A stretch of 64,000 bases of DNA from Chloridium humicola (taxonomy: Eukaryota; Ascomycota; Sordariomycetes; Chaetosphaeriales; Chaetosphaeriaceae). Both the position numbers and the translations under genes were made by a program. Position 1 is the first letter of the stretch. Every line of letters begins with the position of its first letter. The stretch covers positions 1-64,000 of the forward strand of contig JAPDFF010000052.1 of assembly GCA_027569505.1 (NCBI GenBank), written 5' to 3'. Under the pieces are notes generated by a model. That model saw nothing but the letters and a program-made list of their open reading frames with translations. It was not told where the DNA came from and did not search any database. Of this stretch, positions 1-9,312 are shown one piece after another.

Positions 1-845
1 AGAGCCAAGATTATCCGGCCTTCTTTTAAAGTAGCTGGCATCTTAAATGATAGAGAAAAGTGGTTGTTGGGTGTAAAGGTGACGCGTCGCGTGGAAAATG
101 CCTCACTCGGTGATAAGATACGTTAGTCGCTATCAACAACCGAATTGCGACTTCGATAGGATTAAGCCCTTTCTTCATGACCTATAGGTATAACGTAGAC
201 CTTCTTGGTCTGACCAGAGAGGGAAACGACTTAAGAATATCTGGAGATTCACCGATTGCTCGAGGAGAGGCTTTTATAGCTCGACTCAAGGAAGTAACTG
301 AGTTTGCCCAAGCGGCAATAGCAGCAGTATAAGAGCGGCAGGAACAATACGCAAATAGCGCTCGTTAACCTGTAGAGCACTTCTATATTGGAGATAAGGT
401 CTGGTTTCGTCTGAAGAATGTCAAAACGGACAGACCCTCGAAGAAACTCGACTGGCTTAACGCTAAATATACCATTACGGAGGTTATCAGCTCTTATGTA
501 TATAGGTTGGATACCCCGCCTAGTATCTATAACGTCTTCTACGTTAGTTTGTTGAGAAGAGCGGGCAACGATCCCCTGCCAACGCAACAGCAGGATAATA
601 TCCAGCCCCCTATAGTAATCTCGGAGGATACTGGAGATGAAGAGCACTTTGTTGAAGATATCTTGCAAGCAAAAGACACGCGCCGAGGAAAAGAGCTTTT
701 AGTCAAATGGACTGGATGGGCAAGGCCGACTTGGGAACCATTGGATGCCTTCTTAGAGACGGAGGCTTTGGACCGCCTCGAAGCCACTCATAGGAGGATC
801 ACCTCCCCCAACCAGGGAGAGGAGGGGGGTAATGTAACGGGCTGA
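1..845 (+). pseudogene. Ty3/gypsy element 1: 3' end of pol (integrase C-terminus and chromodomain), cut by the window edge
   Basis: The translated remnant reads as the tail of a chromovirus integrase. Around 370-560 is the conserved block GDKVWFRLKN, followed by KLDWLNAKY and VFYVSLLRRA. A chromodomain follows at about 645-780 (HFVEDIL, LVKWTGW, TWEPLDAF). Such chromodomains tether integration to marked chromatin. The last 113 codons are open, but stops interrupt the frame upstream (for example at Gln-like positions near 331 and 367), which fits mild RIP. A purine-rich tract at 815-832 sits directly before the LTR that starts at 833, so the frame ends inside the LTR at 845. The 5' part of the element lies outside the window. 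The same family supplies the solo LTRs at 5819-6250 and 8885-9312. Confidence 0.85.
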
Positions 846-1013
846 GCTCCGTTGACAGCCTCGGAGACTCTCGGCCAACGACCATTACTCTCGGTCAACG
901 ACCATTCTCGATCATGACCCAGCACACTGGCCTATCAGCGCCATAGTCCAACTGGTGTCAGGGTAGGTATGGCCTGCTGGTGGACTATCAGTTACTCTCG
1001 GCTATGATCGGCA
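833..1013 (+). mobile_element. 5' part of the 3' LTR of gypsy element 1, cut off by LINE sequence
   Basis: It starts TGTAACGGGCTGAG right after the polypurine tract and follows the complete copy at 8885-9312 closely until about 1013. There the two diverge: the full LTR continues with AGGCACCG, while this copy switches to LINE sequence. It contains the family's duplicated motif around CTCGGCCAACGACCATT. Confidence 0.85.
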
Positions 1014-2113
1014 GCACCCCTATAACAGCAGAGGGTAGGCCGAAAGGCATCGCTAAGAGCCTGGCCAAGGCCCAGAACCGAAGCCTACGGATTGTGGCTG
1101 GGGCCTACAAGGCCACCCCTATCCGGCACCTCGAAACAGAGACCTACATCCCACCGCTGGACCTCTACTTAAACAAGAGGCTAGCTGACTTTGAAGAACG
1201 GCTACAGCAGGAGGTTCTGGAAGCAGGGCAAGGCCCAGGGGGCCTAGGAAGACACAGGGGTCAGTGGTGGTCGAAGCCTGCAACAGGGTCTTTGGGAGGT
1301 TCAGGAGGAGAAAGAAAGGCCCAGGCCCGGCACCTCGGCTAGGCCCACAGGGTCCCACAGCAGTGGAAACTGCTAGGGCTACTGTCAGCCACTGGGCCAG
1401 CCAGGGCCAGAGCCCAGGCCTAGGAAAGAAGAAACGGAAGGGAACGGAGGCACTAGAATGGGCCTGGAGAGAGCGTTGGAACCACGACCGGGAGGGTCGG
1501 GCAGTGGAGAGGCTAGCTGACAGGGAACCTCCTGTCCATCTCTTTACTGGCCTGGCTCTACGAAAACACCAGGGCCTAACGAAGGCCCAGAGCTCCCTCC
1601 TTACCCAGGCACGTACAGGGGCTATAGGCCTACGGGACTTCCTTTTTAGGGCCAAAGTTCCAGGGGTTTATACTCCGTACTGTGATTGTGGGCAAGGCAG
1701 GGAGACGGTAGAACACTTGGTCATCTGGTGTTCTAACCCACCGCAACAGAGACCGTGGGACGAGAAGCGGGAAATTAGGTCGAGAGAGGACCTATAGACT
1801 GTTTTACAGGGGGCGAGCCCCCAAAAGTGGCTTCTACGGAGGGTCCTGGACTGGCTAATGAGCTGTGGCCGGCTCTCGCAGTATAGCGTAGCTGTAAGGC
1901 TAGCGCTAGAAAACGGGAACGGGGATGAGGAATAGCCCAGAAGCCAGTATAGGATCCTTTTCCATTTTGTACTAGTTGGATGCAGAAGGACGGCACACAG
2001 GGCAGGCAAAGGTTTTTACCCGGCCTACAAGGTACGGTTTCCTTTGTAATTAAATTGCAGAAGGTCCGGCATGCCTATAGGGCACATCGGAGTATGAATA
2101 CTACTACTAGTCC
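1014..2113 (+). mobile_element. 5'-truncated Tad-like non-LTR retrotransposon (LINE)
   Basis: Only the end of the reverse-transcriptase ORF remains. One stretch (about 1031-1200) contains KGIAKSLAKAQNRSLRI and LYLNKRLADFEERLQ, typical of the region after the RT domain in fungal Tad/I-clade LINEs. A second stretch (1264-1797, another frame) ends with a CCHC-like knuckle, CDCGQGRETVEHLVIWC. The two parts are out of frame, so the ORF is broken. The 3' end is a short ACT-repeat tail near 2095-2113 rather than poly(A). The same last 100-160 bases recur at 6307-6420 and 8664-8824, which defines the element's 3' end. Confidence 0.75.
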
Positions 2114-2119
2114 TATTAC

Positions 2120-2352
2120 CAATTTACTATAGCGCTAATGGACCAATATGCTAGGCTATGAACGAGAACGCTAGGTCCTGACGGTGCCTACTACCGATTA
2201 TAGCCGAGAGTAACTAATCGTCTACTAGTATGCTATACATACCCTAACACCAGTTGGACTATAGCGCTAATAGACTAGTATGCTAAGTTATAATGGAGAA
2301 TCGTCGTTGGCCGAGAGTCTCCGAGGCTGTCAACAGGGTTCAGCCTATTATA
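2120..2352 (-). mobile_element. Partial, RIP-mutated LTR of gypsy element 1 family, inverted
   Basis: Read on the minus strand from 2352, this is the start of the same LTR as at 833 and 8885 (GACAGCCTCGGAGACTCTCG is preserved at about 2313-2332). It carries many C-to-T and G-to-A changes, so the terminal TGTAACGG has decayed to TATAATAGG. A segment around 2120-2175 appears to duplicate an LTR-internal motif (CTATAGCGCTAAT occurs twice). It abuts the LINE tail on the left. Confidence 0.75.
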
Positions 2353-3062
2353 TTATGCCCCTCCTCCCCCTAGTTAGGGGAGGTAATCCTCCTATAAATC
2401 GTTTCGAAGCGGTCCAAAGCCCCTGTCTCCAAGAAGGTATCTAATAGTTGCTAAGTAGGCGGTGCCTATCTAGTCCGTTTGACCAAGAGTTTCGTTTCTT
2501 GCCATGTGTCCTTTGCCTCTAAGATCTCTTCGACGGGGTATCCCCCGAGATTACTATAGGAGGCTAGATATTATCCTGCTTTTACGTTAGCAAGGGATTG
2601 TTGCCTGCCCTTTTTAATAAAATAACGTAGAAGACGTTATAAATATTAGGCGGGGTATCCGACCTGTATATATAAGAGCTGATAACCTCTATAATAGTAT
2701 ATTTAGCGTTAAGCTAGTCGAGCTTCTTCGAGGGTCTATCCGTCTTAATATTCTTCAAACGAAACTAGACCTTATCTCCAATATAGAACTGCTCTATAGG
2801 TTGACAAGCATCATTTGTATACTATTGCTGCCACTCCTATGCCATTGCTATTACTGTCTAAGCAAATTTGGTTGCTTCCTTAATTAAGTTGTAATATAAA
2901 GAAAGGCCTTTCCTCGAGCGATCGGTAAATCTCTGAAGGGTCTTAAGTCGTTCTTCCCTCTAGTTAGACCAAGGAGTTCTATATTATACCTACAAGTTAT
3001 AAAGAAAAGGCTGAATCCTGTCGACGTCGCGACTCGGTTGTTAATAGCAACTATCGCTAATA
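2353..3062 (-). pseudogene. Second, inverted and heavily RIP-mutated copy of the gypsy element 1 integrase/chromodomain end
   Basis: The reverse complement of this stretch aligns base by base with positions about 121-832: the polypurine tract (at 2353-2375), the chromodomain region, the AAACTCGACT-like block and the upstream GTTAGTCGC-like segment all occur in the same order. Many codons are stops or TpA-rich, so it encodes nothing. The similarity ends at 3062, where a 17-bp tandem array starts. Confidence 0.8.
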
Positions 3063-3071
3063 TAATCTACT

Positions 3072-3153
3072 ATCAACCCGGACACCCTATCAGCCTGGAC
3101 ACCCTATTAACATGGACAGCCTATTAACCTGGACACCCTATCAACCCGGACAC
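3072..3153. repeat. Tandem array of a 17-bp unit, about 4.8 copies
   Basis: Units are ATCAACCCGGACACCCT and close variants at 3072, 3089, 3106, 3123 and 3140 (last one partial). Differences between units are mostly C/T and G/A transitions. The array lies between the inverted gypsy copy and the pogo-type transposase remnant. Its position fits subterminal repeats at the left end of that DNA transposon, but no matching inverted copy is seen at the right end. Confidence 0.8.
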
Positions 3154-3642
3154 TTTTCTAGACCTTACTTTTACAAAGTGCTAAAGGTCCACCAAAGGCT
3201 TATCAAATCAATTGTAACTACTTAGATTTGCTTGAACTATCTGTTTCTCCAGCCTCTGGGCATATCCTTATATTATAGCCAGGCTTGCGGCAGATGCCAC
3301 AGAGCCGTAAAGCTGTCCGAAGCCTTTTTGACGACCCCTTGTTTTCCCCCTCGATATATCCTTCTTCTTTAATCATACCCTTCTCTGCCATTATTTATCT
3401 GGTATAGCTTTCATTAATAGCCCCTCCATCCTGAAACCGCGTTCTCTTGGCCCTCCGGCGTTTAGAAAGTGCTTTGTTAGCCGCTTGTAGTATCTGTACC
3501 TCGGCCTCAAATAGGAGTACCCGAGAGAAAACCGCTTAAGGTATTTGATAAGCGAGTCGACCAAACAAGCGAGTCGACCACTTTTTCGCGTAACGCGTCA
3601 TCTTTGCACTTAACATCAATTTTCTCTATAACCCAATATACC

Positions 3643-5777
3643 TACCCCTTCAAAAGACGCCAGGATAGTTCTAGCCCTCGAGGCTATTCGAAACAATAAA
3701 GACCTAAGCCTCCAAACTGCAGCTAGGCTCTACAACGTCTCGTATAACACCCTCTATGACCGACACGCCGGCAAGCCTGTACAACACGATATTCCAGCCA
3801 ACTCGCGCAATCTGACGGATTTGGAGGAGCAGACGATAGTTCAGTATATGGTCGAGCTATATACTCGCGCATTTCCTCCTCGAGTAGGTGGTATAGAAGA
3901 TATGGCCAACTAGCTACTGCGCGCACGCGACGCGCCCTATGTCAGCAAATGTTAGGTATACAACCTCGTCAAACGCCAGCCAGAACTCCGAACGCGTTGG
4001 ACACGTCGGTATGACTACTAGAGGGCTAAATGCGAGGATCCAAAGGTCATTGGCGAGTGGTTTGCCCTCGTATAGAACACCAAGGCCAAGTATAGTATCC
4101 TGGACGATGATACCTACAACTTTGACGAGGTTAGATTTATGATAGGCATTGTCTTCGCGGGTATGGTAGTTACGACCTCGGATGGCCGTAGTGGCAAGGC
4201 AAAGCTGGCTTAGCCTGGCAACCGCGAGTAGGCAATAGTGATCCAGGCAGTCAATGCCCTCGGCTAGGCTATTCCTCCGTTCATCATCTTGGCCGCACAG
4301 TACTACCTCGCGAACCGGTATACCAAGGACGACCTCCTAGCCGACTAGCATATCGCAACCACCGACAATGGCTGGACAAGCAATATAGTACGCCTGGATT
4401 GGATCAAGCACTTCGACTTCTATATAGCACCTCGTACGAAAGGCAAATATCGGTTGTTGATCATCGACGGCCACGAGAGCCACCACTGGACTGAATTTGA
4501 GCTCTACTGCCAGCAGAACAATATTATTACACTTTATATACCTCCGCATTCCTCCTACCTCCTCCAGCCACTCGATGTTGGCTGCTTTGGGCCGTTGAAG
4601 CAGGCGTATAGTCGCCAGGTTGAAGCCTTAATACGGATGCATATCAACCATATTAGCAAGCTCGAGTTCCTCTGTTCCTTTCGCGAGGCCTTCTTCGCCT
4701 CTATCACCGAGAAGAATATCCAGGGCGGCTTCGTAGGGGCTAGTCTTATACCGTACGATCTAGAGAGGGTACTTTCCAAGCTGGATGTCAAGCTTCGTAT
4801 ACCAACACCCCCGACATCACGGCCTGGCACCCCACCACCTTGGGTCTTCCAGACGCCCCACAACCCCCGAGAAGCCGACTCGCAGTCAACGCTTATTAAA
4901 ACTCGTATTGCCAACCATCAAAATAGCTCCCCAACATCGATGTTAACTGCTGTGGACCAGCTTACCAAGGGTACAATGGCTGTAATTGTCACGAACTGAC
5001 GCAGACCAACCATATACCGCGGCCAGGTGGGCCAGGAGCAGCCAATCAGAACGGATATACGGTCGGGTAAGGCGGACAGGCGGGATCACCCCGAGAGGTG
5101 CAGAACTGGTGAGCGCGGTGAGCGGCTCACCAGGAGCGACAGCACATCAGTGAGCGCAGTGAGCAGATCACCAGGATCACCGGCACAGTAGTGATCCTAG
5201 AGATCTGGGTACGGAGGTACCTAGGGAGGAAGCAGGTATATAGTTCACGATCGTTATGGCCCACGGGCATCCATATAGCTTCCTCAGTAAGCAATACAAC
5301 TTGTTATCCCCAGATTGATAGCATTGAGACTTGTTGCTTTTGCACTTGTTGTGAACCTTTTGGCTTCACCGAATTCACCCCGACAACCGTTTGATACCTT
5401 CAGGAGTCCCTTTCAGAGTAGGGGCCTCGACATTCGTCACAGTAATGCACGAGGTAGCTCTTCTTCGGTCAGAGGTGTCTTCGCTCCGTAAGGCCAACGA
5501 GGCACTTAGCAAGCGCCGGAGGGCCAAAAGAACCCGTATCCGGCTTGGGGGGTCACTTGCTGTACAAGATGCAATGGATCTACTAGGCCCAGGGGCCGTG
5601 GGTGGGGAGGGAGCGCAAGAAACGCAGGCGGATAGGGGTGGTGCAGGGGGGGGGTCGTGCGAGGGTTCGGTGCTGTAGTGTGTGCGGCAAGCCTGGCCAT
5701 AATGCCCGTACTTGCCAGGAGGCTGCGAAAACATCTTATTCAGCTGTTTCTAATGTAATTATAGTTAGTTCCTAGTA
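3643..5777 (+). pseudogene. Pogo/Fot-type (DDE superfamily) transposase, RIP-inactivated and interrupted
   Basis: One frame runs from about 3643 to 4986 and resumes after the inserted LTR. In order it has a psq-type helix-turn-helix (TAARLYNVSYNTLYDR, about 3713-3760), a DDE catalytic core with a NFDE block near 4120, LLIIDGHESHHW at about 4454-4490 and HSSYLLQPLDVGCF at about 4549-4590, and a basic coiled segment (LRSEVSSLRKANEALSKRRR, about 5464-5523). A CCHC zinc knuckle (CSVCGKPGHNARTC) follows at 5674-5715. About eight in-frame TAG stops stand where Trp or Gln is expected, the signature of RIP. The zinc knuckle is in another frame from the basic segment; a run of nine G at 5646-5654 is the likely slip site. 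Confidence 0.85.
4987..5441. mobile_element. Solo LTR (455 bp) inserted in the pogo transposase, with 5-bp target duplication
   Basis: It begins TGTCACGAA and ends TTCGTCACA, a perfect 9-bp terminal inverted repeat with TG...CA ends. It is flanked on both sides by GTAAT (4982-4986 and 5442-5446). Deleting it on paper together with one GTAAT rejoins the transposase frame. A TATA-like stretch lies near 5238. The sequence is unlike the other two LTR families in the window, so it marks a third LTR element family that is otherwise absent. Orientation is not certain. Confidence 0.85.
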
Positions 5778-5818
5778 TTGTGGTGCAGCAATGGAGGATG
5801 GTTGGAGGAGGATGGTAG

Positions 5819-6250
5819 TGTAACGGTCTCAACAAGTGTATTGCAACTAGCTGATGACGACTCTACGAGTACACTAACTAAACTTGAAGAAAGAAGAGAA
5901 AGGAAAGTAACTGTTCCTACGAGGTGGCCTTGTTCTTATGACCAGAGGGGGAACGCGTGCCATGGTATGTCATCTGCATCAGGGGATGCGTAGTGGTGAT
6001 GGAGGTCGTATGGGCACTGACGGGTCATGGCGTTGATGGACCAAGGCGCTGGGCCCTGACGATGCCTGCTGCCGATCATAGCCGAGAGTGACTGATAGTC
6101 CACCAGCAGGCCATACCTACCCTGACACCAGTTGGACTATGGCGCTGATAGACCAGTGTGCTGGGTCATGATCGAGAGTGGTCGTTGGCCGAGAGTAATG
6201 GTCGTTGGCCGAGAGTCTCCGAGGCTGTCAACGGGGCTCAGCCCGTTATA
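5819..6250 (-). mobile_element. Solo LTR of gypsy element 1 family, inverted, with target duplication
   Basis: It is the reverse complement of the LTR at 8885-9312: it starts TGTAACGGTCTCAAC and ends with GCTCAGCCCGTTATA (last CA changed to TA). It is flanked by GGTAG on both sides (5814-5818 and 6251-6255), so it inserted as an LTR element and later recombined to a solo LTR. It contains a near-tandem duplication of GGTCGTTGGCCGAGAG at about 6179-6216. Confidence 0.9.
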
Positions 6251-6306
6251 GGTAGGAGGTGGGTTACTCGCTTGTCTGGGTCATTCCCTTATCATGTACG
6301 TTATGG

Positions 6307-6420
6307 TAGGCAAAGGTTTTTACCCGTCCTACAAGGCATGGGTTCCTTTGTAATTAAATGGTAGAAGGCCCGGCATGCCTATAGGGCACATCGGAGTATG
6401 AATACTACTACTACTACTAG
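6307..6420 (+). mobile_element. LINE 3'-end fragment with ACT-repeat tail
   Basis: It matches the last 110 bases of the LINE at 1014-2113 (GGCAAAGGTTTTTACCC through CACATCGGAGTATGAATACT) and ends in an ACT repeat. No clear target duplication was found. It forms the junction between the pogo remnant and gypsy element 2 and probably hides the 5' end of the latter. Confidence 0.75.
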
Positions 6421-8663
6421 ATACTACTTTGAGAACGCCTACGCCTGCTCCTGCCTTATGTACCGGATCTACTACCCTCAGTGAAAAACTCCCAGACCTA
6501 GACAAGTCTGACGGATCTCGCGCGGACCTTCGACGCTTTATATAACAAGTCTATAGCAAGATGATCGCCAATGCCGACCGATTCCCGACCCTCTAGGGCC
6601 GTCTGATATACGTTGCTAGCTAGTTGGCTAGGAAGGTATACCAGCTGATGTTGCCAAAGATTGCCTATGGACTCCCCTAGTTCCCCGACTACTACGATAT
6701 GCTCGCCTACCTAGAAGCCGCCTTTGGCGACCCCGACCGCGTATAGAACGCTTAGAATAAGCTGTACCAACTTAAGTAGAAGAACGACGATTTTAGTACC
6801 TACTTCTCTGAGTTCTAAGGCCTCGCCCTAGAAGGAGACATGTCCGAAGAAAGCCTGACGCCCCTACTCTTCTAAGGGATCTCCCGAGAATTACAAGACA
6901 TACTCTTATATAATCTATCCCTATCCTGTCAGTTCTAAGTATACGCCTAGTACCTCCAGAGTCTCGATAACCGGTACTGCCAATACTAGAAGCAAGTTAA
7001 CTAGACTAAGATAGTCTATATACCCCAAGTCCCTGCCCTAGCTAGCTCCGCTATAACCGCTCCCCTAACTACCGAACTACTAAGATAGAGCGGTTCCCTA
7101 TACCCTACTAGAAACTAGAACCAGGGAGACCCGATAGACCTAAGTACCTAACGTACGTCCCGACCGAATAGATAGAGAGAACAAGGAGAGTATTACCGGT
7201 ATAGGTCGAAGGACTACTAGGTTGCCCTCTACCTACACCTGATTATATGCCCTTATATATAAGCCTATACCGCCAGGACCGAACGCCCCTCTAGCCCTGA
7301 TACCGACCGATCCCTGAGCCTACCCCCGAGCCCCTATATATCGATAAATAGTACAAGTCTAAGCTAAGTTGCCCTTAGACTCTCGCTACCTGTGTAGACG
7401 ACTATCGTAATGATAAGACTGCCTGGATACTACGAATTTCTGCTATATCTATATAAGGCCTCTCTCTCCGTGAGGAAGAGGACTTACGATCAAACCTAAT
7501 AATCCTGCCTATTACCCTAGAGAGCAGGAAGTAATAGCTTCCTACCTATACCCTGACCGACTCTAGAGCCCAAGGAAAGGGTTTTATTGACTAGAGCTAG
7601 GCCGAGATATACGAACTGCTCCTGAAGAAGCTATAGAGACTATTTATACTAGAGGTCTTTAATGGCTATTCAGCCGAGAGTAGGAAGGTAATCTACTATA
7701 TAACGGTTAATATAAGGGTTGCCGACTACTATAAGAAGGAGATTAAGCTCTATATAATGTAACTAGCCTATTACCCTGTCGTCCTAGGTATACTATAGCT
7801 AAAAGAGTATAACCCGAGAATTAGCTTTATAAGCTATATATTCACCTTTAAGAGCGATTACTGCCGGGAGAACTATAATACCCCGAGTCGACTAACTAGA
7901 ATTAAAGCCTTGGACAATACACCGAAGAGGGTATACCTAGAATATCTGCCTATATACCCTACTAGTTTAGAGAATATCGATATCGCTACTATATCCCTCC
8001 GAGCCTGCTCTATATATATCTGTAGGGGATATAAGGCATTCTCCGTTATAATCGAGGATATCGATTACTAACTATCCCTGCCTGGACTGCCAGACCTGAC
8101 GAAACTGCTCCCGCCCGAGCTCCGAGACTTCGAAGACGTCTTTTCCCTAAAGGAAGCCGACAAACTGCCCCTGTACCGACTATATAACTATAATATTAAG
8201 CTAATCAAGGGTAAGAAACCCCTGTTTAGGCCGATATATGCTATATCCTATACTAAGCTGCAAGCTCTGAAGGCCTGGTTAGAAGAGAATCTAAAGAAGG
8301 GATTTATCCGCCCAAGCTCCTCTGCCGCTATATTACCTGTCCTATTCGTCAAGAAGTTAGATAGAAGCCTCTACTTCTATATCGACTACCGGGCCCTAAA
8401 TAATATCTCTATCAAAGACCGCTACCTACTACCCCTGACAAAGGAATCCCTGAATAACCTGAGGGGGATAAAGTACTTTACTAAGATCGATATTATCTCT
8501 ATATTTAATAATATCTAGATCACGGAGGGCCAAGAGTACCTTACTATATTCTAAATAAGGTTTAGCCTCTACGAATCGTTAGTCATACTATTCGGGATGA
8601 CTAGAGCTCCTATAACATTCTGATAGTTTATTGACGATACCCTACGAGAGTACCTGGACGTTT

Positions 8664-8824
8664 CTTTTCCATTTTGTACTAGTTGGATGCAGAAGGACGG
8701 CACACAGCGCAGGCAAAGGTTTTTACCCGGCCTACAAGGCACGGTTTCCTTTGTATTTAAATTGCAGAAGGTCCGGCATGCCTATAGGGCACATCGGAGT
8801 AAGAATACTACTACTACTACTACA
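8664..8824 (+). mobile_element. 161-bp 5'-truncated LINE stub with 9-bp target duplication
   Basis: It is nearly identical to the last 150 bases of the LINE at 1014-2113 and ends in an ACT/TAC repeat. It is flanked by TGGACGTTT at 8655-8663 and 8825-8833. Removing it rejoins the gypsy element 2 reverse transcriptase in frame, just before the catalytic box. It shows hardly any RIP-type change although its host is full of them. Confidence 0.9.
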
Positions 8825-8884
8825 TGGACGTTTTCTATATTATATATCTAGATAATATTCTAATCTATAGCTATACTAGAGAGG

Positions 8885-9312
8885 TGTAACGGGCTGAGCC
8901 CCGTTGACAGCCTCGGAGACTCTCGGCCAACGACCATTACTCTCGGCCAACGACCATTCTCGATCATGACCCAGCACACTGGTCTATCAGCGCCATAGTC
9001 CAACTGGTGTCAGGGTAGGTATGGCCTGCTGGTGGACGATCAGTCACTCTCAGCTATGATCGGCAGCAGGCACCGTTAGGGCCCAGCGCCTTGGTCCATC
9101 AACGCCATGACCCGTCAGTGCCCATACGACCTCCCTCACCATTACGCATTCCCTGACGGGGATGACATACCATAGCACGCGTTCCCCCTCTGGTCATAAG
9201 AACAAGGCCACCTCGTGGGAACAGTTACTTTCCTTTCTCTTCTTTCTTCAAGTTTAGTGTACTCGTAGAGTCGTCATCAGCTAGTTGCAATACACTTGTT
9301 GAGACCGTTACA
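8885..9312 (+). mobile_element. Complete solo LTR of gypsy element 1 family (428 bp) with target duplication
   Basis: It starts TGTAACGGGCTGAG and ends GAGACCGTTACA, with AGAGG duplicated at 8880-8884 and 9313-9317. Removal restores the reading frame of the gypsy element 2 RT (ILIYSYTREEYLNYV). It is the best reference copy for the LTR pieces at 833, 2352 and 5819. Confidence 0.92.

Larger units (their letters stand above)
3154..6306 (+). mobile_element. Pogo/Fot-type DNA transposon remnant, interrupted by two solo LTRs
   Basis: The element spans untranslated DNA at 3154-3640 (no gene seen), a decayed transposase at 3643-5777 and a short tail at 6251-6306. A 455-bp solo LTR (4987-5441) and a 432-bp solo LTR (5819-6250) are inserted in it. 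The right terminus is lost where LINE 3' sequence begins at about 6307. No complete terminal inverted repeat pair can be recognised. Confidence 0.75.

Noticed and set aside
4988..5440. GTCAC as the target duplication of the insert in the pogo transposase, with GAA...TTC ends
   Set aside because: Shifting the boundary by a few bases gives TG...CA ends, a perfect 9-bp inverted repeat and a GTAAT duplication, which fits an LTR far better and also heals the frame.
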